DNA of 64,000 bases from NCBI RefSeq assembly GCF_030814475.1, contig NZ_JAUSVF010000001.1, positions 703,001-767,000 of the forward strand, read 5' to 3'. Below, piece after piece: positions 63,538 through 64,000 of the stretch. The notes below the pieces were generated by a model that did not search any database, was not told where the DNA came from, and saw only the letters and a list, made by a program, of their open reading frames with translations. How positions within the stretch are numbered: the stretch's first letter is position 1; each line of letters begins with the position of its first letter. This DNA comes from Pararhizobium capsulatum DSM 1112 (GTDB taxonomy: Bacteria; Pseudomonadota; Alphaproteobacteria; Rhizobiales; Rhizobiaceae). Position numbers and translations under genes: made by a program.

Positions 63538-64000
63538 GTGACCGAGAGCCACGAAGCGTCGGCCGAAAAGCGGCTCGATATCATCACGATTGGCCGTGCA
63601 TCAGTCGATCTCTATGGCCAGCAGATAGGTACCCGCCTCGAGGATGTCGCAAGCTTTGCCAAGTCCGTCGGCGGCTGCCCGACCAACATCTCCGTCGGCA
63701 CCGCGCGTCTGGGTCTGAAATCGGCCCTGATCACCCGCGTCGGCAAAGAGCAGATGGGCCGCTTCATCCGCGAACAGCTCGCGCGTGAGGGTGTCGAGAC
63801 GGCGGGCATCGTCACCGATCCCGAACGGCTGACTGCGCTGGCGATCCTGTCGGTCGAGAGCGACCATTCCTTCCCGCTGCTGTTCTACCGCGACAACTGC
63901 GCCGACAATGCCTTGTGCGAAGCCGATATCGACGAAGCCTTCATCCGCTCGTCCCGCGCCATCCTCGTCACCGGCACGCATTTTTCTAAGCCGCACACCG
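63538..64000 (+). CDS. iolC: 5-dehydro-2-deoxygluconokinase, 5' part (cut by window end)
   Basis: The first 154 codons of a PfkB-type sugar kinase. DIITIGRASVDLYGQQIG, SVGGCPTNISVGTARLG and LLFYRDNCADNAL are typical of IolC, which phosphorylates the inositol breakdown product DKG. The start is a GTG with GGGAGGAAG 5 bases upstream. The gene continues past the window edge. Confidence 0.9.
   Translation, partial: MTESHEASAEKRLDIITIGRASVDLYGQQIGTRLEDVASFAKSVGGCPTNISVGTARLGLKSALITRVGKEQMGRFIREQLAREGVETAGIVTDPERLTALAILSVESDHSFPLLFYRDNCADNALCEADIDEAFIRSSRAILVTGTHFSKPHT

Overview
The window is a 64 kb stretch of chromosome from an alphaproteobacterium, almost certainly a member of the Rhizobiaceae (Rhizobium/Agrobacterium group). 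Evidence: the block mutM - rpsT - dnaA beside ubiE - ubiB - coaBC, a BA14K-type protein, a tad/cpa (ctp) pilus cluster of the Agrobacterium/Caulobacter type, IolR-type control of iolC through GGAA-N6-TTCC sites, and palindromic intergenic repeats resembling those common in rhizobial genomes. Codon use is uniformly GC-rich. No transposase, integrase, phage gene, rRNA or CRISPR array was found, so this looks like core chromosome with a few accessory genes.

Layout. 1-9 kb: small membrane and redox proteins, a phosphomannomutase, tRNA-Leu(CAG), a gene broken by an in-frame amber codon, a cytochrome P450 overlapping a lipid A-type acyltransferase, a Nudix hydrolase, a short-chain dehydrogenase and a DUF2161 protein. 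9-12.7 kb: a 1205-residue FecR-TPR-outer-membrane-barrel fusion, the most unusual protein here. 13-19 kb: a YghU-type GST, small unknowns, an HxlR regulator with a candidate operator also seen upstream of an MFS transporter, a 2-hydroxyacid dehydrogenase and tRNA-Ser(GGA). 19.7-23 kb: an AraC regulator and a TonB-dependent siderophore receptor.

23.3-36.1 kb is a nearly complete nucleoside uptake and catabolism island. A BMP-type binding protein and a two-domain ATPase with two permeases import nucleosides. Cdd and Add deaminate them. Purine-nucleoside phosphorylase and DeoA split them. DeoB and DeoC send (deoxy)ribose phosphate to central metabolism, and Upp salvages uracil. The two halves (plus-strand transporter-cdd-pnp-deoC-deoA; minus-strand deoB-add-upp) flank a retropepsin-like protease and a MazEF-like toxin-antitoxin pair.

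36.3-48.5 kb is a complete Tad/Flp pilus locus: two TadE-like pseudopilins and a stand-alone CpaC N-domain protein on the minus strand, then flp, cpaABCDEF and tadBC on the plus strand, and tadD on the minus strand. 48.6-61.4 kb is housekeeping: an M17 aminopeptidase, dnaA, a 1.06 kb spacer with a perfect 43-bp palindrome, rpsT, mutM, ubiE, ubiB, a MacAB-type efflux pair and coaBC. The window ends with a class II glutamine amidotransferase, iolR and the start of iolC, the beginning of a myo-inositol catabolic operon.
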